DNA from: Flavobacteriales bacterium UBA2426
Lineage (GTDB): Bacteria > Bacteroidota > Bacteroidia > Flavobacteriales_F > PHOS-HE28
Direction of reading: 5' to 3'
Assembly: GCA_002342985.1 (NCBI GenBank)
Contig: DDRC01000119.1
Span: forward strand, 1-9,283
Length of the DNA: 9,283 nt
Shown here: positions 7,189 to 9,283 of the stretch, piece after piece
Position numbering within the stretch: the stretch's first letter is position 1
Layout: every line of letters begins with the position of its first letter
The notes under the pieces: model-generated
Told to the model about the DNA's origin: nothing
The model's input: only the letters and a program-made list of their open reading frames with translations
Database searches by the model: none
Program-made: the position numbers and the translations under genes

Positions 7189-8163
7189 ATGGATCACAGC
7201 GGCATCGATAGCGACCTCCTGGCCCGGTACATCACCGGTGAAGCCGACCCGGCGCAGCGCGTCAGGGTGGAGGAGTGGGCTGCTGCGAGCGCCGACCACG
7301 CCCAGGAGCTGGAGCGCATGCGGCGCATCTGGCAGCTGGGCGCTGAGGCGGAGCCCGTGCACCAGACGGATGTGGATGCCGCCTGGTCGAAGCTGGAGCA
7401 GCGCATCGCCGGCGACGAGGGCCGCGGGCGCATCAGGCCCATCCGTGGCGGGGGCGGGGGAGGGGGCGCGCGCCGCTGGGCAGCGGCGGCAGCATTGGTG
7501 GGCGTGCTGCTGGCCGGCTGGTGGCTGCTGCAGCCCGGCACGCAGCGCTACGTGGCCGACGCCGCGGCGGTGGAGGCCCGCCTCGCGGATTCGAGCCGGG
7601 CGGTGCTCTCACCGGCCAGCGCGATGGCCGTGCGCATGGGGCGGCAGCGGCGCGTGGAGCTCAGCGGCGAGGCCTATTTCGAGGTGATGCGTGATGCGGG
7701 GCGCCCCTTCGTGGTGGAGACGGAACAGGTGGTCGTCACGGTGCTGGGCACTGCTTTCGAGGTCAGCGCATACGACTCTTCCGCCGTGGTGCGCGTGCGC
7801 GTGCGCAGCGGCCGGGTGCAGGTGGCTGCCGCAGGCGATACCGTCACGCTCACCGCAGGCCAGCATGCCGTCTTCCACAAGCAGCGCCATGTGCTGGAAC
7901 GCAGGCCAGCCCCGCCGGCCGAAGCATGGGGCAACCGCATCCTCCAGTTCGAGGAAGCCAGCCTCCGCCAGGTGGCCGAGCAGCTTCAGCGGTCCTATGG
8001 CGTGCGCATCGCCTTGCGCAGCGAAGCCATCGCGCGGTGCACCATCACCGCCGAGTTCGACGATGAGCCCATCGAGCGCATCCTCGCGGTCATCGCTGAC
8101 ACCTTCGGACTGGAGCTGACCGGCAGCGGCGACGAATTCGCACTCGATGGGGAAGGGTGCTGA
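7189..8163 (+). CDS. FecR-like transmembrane anti-sigma factor
   Basis: This 324-residue inner-membrane regulator is predicted to hold the adjacent sigma factor in the cytoplasm and to receive a periplasmic signal. The ATG at 7189 is chosen over a TTG at 7171. The cytoplasmic N-terminal anti-sigma segment (about 1-70) has LLARYITGEADPAQRVRVEEW (10-30), then a basic, Gly-rich stretch (79-96). One membrane helix follows (97-115, ending AGWWLL). The periplasmic FecR domain spans about 123-212, with VELSGEAYFEV (156-166) and VTVLGTAFEVSAY (183-195). The C-terminal DUF4974-like domain is about 252-318, beginning LQFEEASLRQVAEQLQRSYG; it resembles STN domains and is the hallmark of the Bacteroidota version. 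Length and domain order are normal. The coding region ends 17 bases inside the next gene. Oddity: three five-base G runs at 7450-7466, encoding poly-Gly before the membrane helix, are potentially slippage-prone. Confidence 0.95.
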   Translation: MDHSGIDSDLLARYITGEADPAQRVRVEEWAAASADHAQELERMRRIWQLGAEAEPVHQTDVDAAWSKLEQRIAGDEGRGRIRPIRGGGGGGGARRWAAAAALVGVLLAGWWLLQPGTQRYVADAAAVEARLADSSRAVLSPASAMAVRMGRQRRVELSGEAYFEVMRDAGRPFVVETEQVVVTVLGTAFEVSAYDSSAVVRVRVRSGRVQVAAAGDTVTLTAGQHAVFHKQRHVLERRPAPPAEAWGNRILQFEEASLRQVAEQLQRSYGVRIALRSEAIARCTITAEFDDEPIERILAVIADTFGLELTGSGDEFALDGEGC

Positions 8164-9001
8164 GCGCAGGCCGTCACCGCGCATCGGGCTCCTGGTGGTG
8201 CTGATGGCAGCGGCGCACGCCCTATCGGCCCAGGCCATCCTGCAGCGGCGCGTCACGGTCCATGCCGAGTCCGTCCGCCTCTCCACCGCCCTCGGCCTCA
8301 TCGCCAAGGAGGGCGGATTCCGCCTCAGCTACAACGCGGCGGTGGTGCCGGCCGACAGCACCGTCACGCTCCATGCCGTGGATCAGCAGGTGGGCGAAGC
8401 GCTGGATCGCCTTCTGCCGGGGCGCCTGCGTTGGAAGGAGAGCGGCGGCCACCTCATCATCACCGGACCTTCAGGCCGCAAGCAGCGGTTCCCTGCGGCC
8501 GGCAGCGTCTTCGACCGCCTCTCGGGCGGCGCCATCGCACGGGCCACCGTGCTGGAGGCCCGCCGCAGCAACGCCGTGGCCACCGACGACCGCGGCCGCT
8601 TCACCATCACCCTCAGCGGCGAGTTGGAGCGCACGCCCCTGGTCGTGTCGCGCCACGGCTATCGCGATACCGTGGTCTTCGTCGCGCTCGGCATGCCTGC
8701 GGGCCGCATCGGCCTTCAGCCGATCGATGGTCTCCGGCGCATCGAGCCCATCTGCGCCTTCGACCGCTGCGGCGTGGAGGACCTGGGCATGACCCGCCTG
8801 CTGGTGCCTGCGGCGCAAATGGACCAAGCCGCCAACCTCGCCTTCGCCGAGCGGCGCCTGGCGCAGATCTCGCTCATTCCCACCGTGGGTTCCAACGGCG
8901 CCATCAGCGGCGCGGTCATCAACCGCCTTTCCTTCAACGTGCTCGGCGGCTATGCCCGCGGCGTGGAGGGCGTGGATGTGGGAGGCGAAGGGGCCGCCTG
9001 A
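8147..9001 (+). CDS. STN / carboxypeptidase-regulatory-like envelope protein with truncated surface-repeat tail
   Basis: The product is a 284-residue secreted envelope protein and the likely third member of the sigma/anti-sigma relay. The ATG at 8147 gives a signal peptide: basic n-region (1-13), hydrophobic GLLVVLMAAAHALSAQA (14-30). It overlaps the FecR gene by 17 bases, suggesting translational coupling. Residues 34-107 form an STN domain (VTVHAESVRLSTALGLIAKE, SYNAAVVPADSTVTL, VGEALDRLL), the signalling fold usually fused to TonB-dependent transducers. Residues 118-182 look like a carboxypeptidase-regulatory or beta-sandwich domain (GSVFDRLSGGAI, ATDDRGRFTI). From about 237, ISLIPTVGSNGAISGAVINR and LSFNVLGGYARGVEGVDVGG resemble the start of the LA_2272-type surface-repeat domain seen in Bacteroidota homologues. 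That domain normally continues through many GG..N-type repeats; here it stops four residues later (EGAA, stop). I judge the frame to be disrupted or joined to other sequence near 8986, so the true C terminus is probably missing. Confidence 0.85.
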   Translation: MGKGAERRPSPRIGLLVVLMAAAHALSAQAILQRRVTVHAESVRLSTALGLIAKEGGFRLSYNAAVVPADSTVTLHAVDQQVGEALDRLLPGRLRWKESGGHLIITGPSGRKQRFPAAGSVFDRLSGGAIARATVLEARRSNAVATDDRGRFTITLSGELERTPLVVSRHGYRDTVVFVALGMPAGRIGLQPIDGLRRIEPICAFDRCGVEDLGMTRLLVPAAQMDQAANLAFAERRLAQISLIPTVGSNGAISGAVINRLSFNVLGGYARGVEGVDVGGEGAA

Positions 9002-9283
9002 TTCCCGGGGGTGAAAGCGGGCGGCGGCGGAGAAATCGCCGTGCCCGACCACGACGAGGTCACCGTGGAGGGGGCCCGACCTGGAGACGCGACCGGCAGG
9101 GAGCAGGTCGGTGCGGATGCGTCCGGTGGGGATGCCGGGGGCGAGGGCGAGGGGGGGGGTGGGGGGAGTGGGCAGATAGGGCAGGTGGTAGGATGCGGGG
9201 CGGCACATCGCGGAGGCGGACGACGACGGGGACGAAGGATCCGGCTCGTGCAGGAGGTCGATGTCGACGCGAGCACGCAACAG
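9002..9283. other. G-rich terminal segment with no recognisable gene
   Basis: This 282-base stretch is about 72% GC with a strong excess of G over C on the plus strand, unlike the C-rich coding strand before it. Both the plus frame continuing past the STN gene's stop and the antisense frame are open, but their translations are low-complexity (Gly-rich on plus, Pro/Ser-rich on minus) and match no family I know. It may be the edge of an unrelated minus-strand gene, a misjoined read, or spacer. No terminator hairpin with a T-tract is seen. Confidence 0.6.
9137..9181 (+). repeat. G-run cluster with G-quadruplex potential
   Basis: The plus strand has six runs of three or more G separated by 1 to 6 bases: 9137-9141, 9145-9147, 9151-9159, 9161-9166, 9170-9172 and 9179-9181. 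This satisfies the simple four-run quadruplex pattern. It lies in the compositionally odd tail, so homopolymer sequencing error is as likely as biology. Confidence 0.6.

Noticed and set aside
8471..9280. 269-codon minus-strand open frame reaching the right edge
   Set aside because: Its C-terminal half is antisense to the STN gene and its N-terminal part is Pro/Ser low-complexity beginning with TTG. A real gene from 9002 leftwards cannot be excluded but has no support.
1..9283. CRISPR array, insertion sequence, tRNA, rRNA or phage genes
   Set aside because: No regularly spaced direct repeats, transposase or integrase motifs, or structural RNA signatures were seen on either strand.

Overview
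The window suggests a GC-rich member of the Bacteroidota, possibly a high-GC Flavobacteriales or related lineage; the exact order is uncertain. Four signs support this: a very large secreted protein ending in a type IX secretion (T9SS) type B / gliding-motility C-terminal domain; a Bacteroidota-type ECF sigma / FecR-like anti-sigma pair with the C-terminal extension typical of that phylum; an STN-domain envelope protein directly behind the pair; and a TAnnTTTG-like -7 box rather than a TATAAT box in front of the sigma gene. No clear Shine-Dalgarno sequences are seen, which is also usual in the phylum.

Layout: (1) 1-1154, minus strand: the first 384 residues of the disaggregase ClpB, running off the left edge. 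(2) 1155-1487: a 333-base divergent intergenic region with two short perfect inverted repeats and no gene. (3) 1488-6482, plus strand: one 1664-residue surface or secreted protein with a signal peptide, a predicted seven-bladed SBBP-like beta-propeller, a long array of Ig/PKD-like domains whose last six form a duplicated three-domain module, and a T9SS type B sorting domain. (4) 6483-6588: a short intergenic region holding a GC-rich inverted repeat and a good promoter candidate. (5) 6589-9001, plus strand: an apparent three-gene operon of ECF sigma factor, FecR-like membrane anti-sigma factor, and a periplasmic/envelope protein with STN, carboxypeptidase-regulatory-like and surface-repeat regions. 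(6) 9002-9283: G-rich sequence with no gene that I can support.

How the genes may work together: the sigma/FecR/STN set has the architecture of a cell-surface signalling relay. The third gene, which would normally be a TonB-dependent receptor, is here a short STN protein with no visible receptor barrel. The giant T9SS protein is an adhesin- or matrix-like product. It lies just upstream, separated by the sigma promoter, and nothing in the sequence proves that it belongs to the regulon.

Both ends look compositionally foreign. In clpB, all ten Arg codons before residue 250 are CGC, but only one of the ten after it is, and GC falls from about 67% to about 52% at about position 410, inside a highly conserved motif. 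At the right end the surface-repeat domain stops in mid-motif at about 8986 and is followed by about 72% GC, strongly G-skewed sequence. These may be assembly chimeras or recombination joints, and both should be checked before anything is built on the terminal sequence. I see no convincing new defence or mobile system here.
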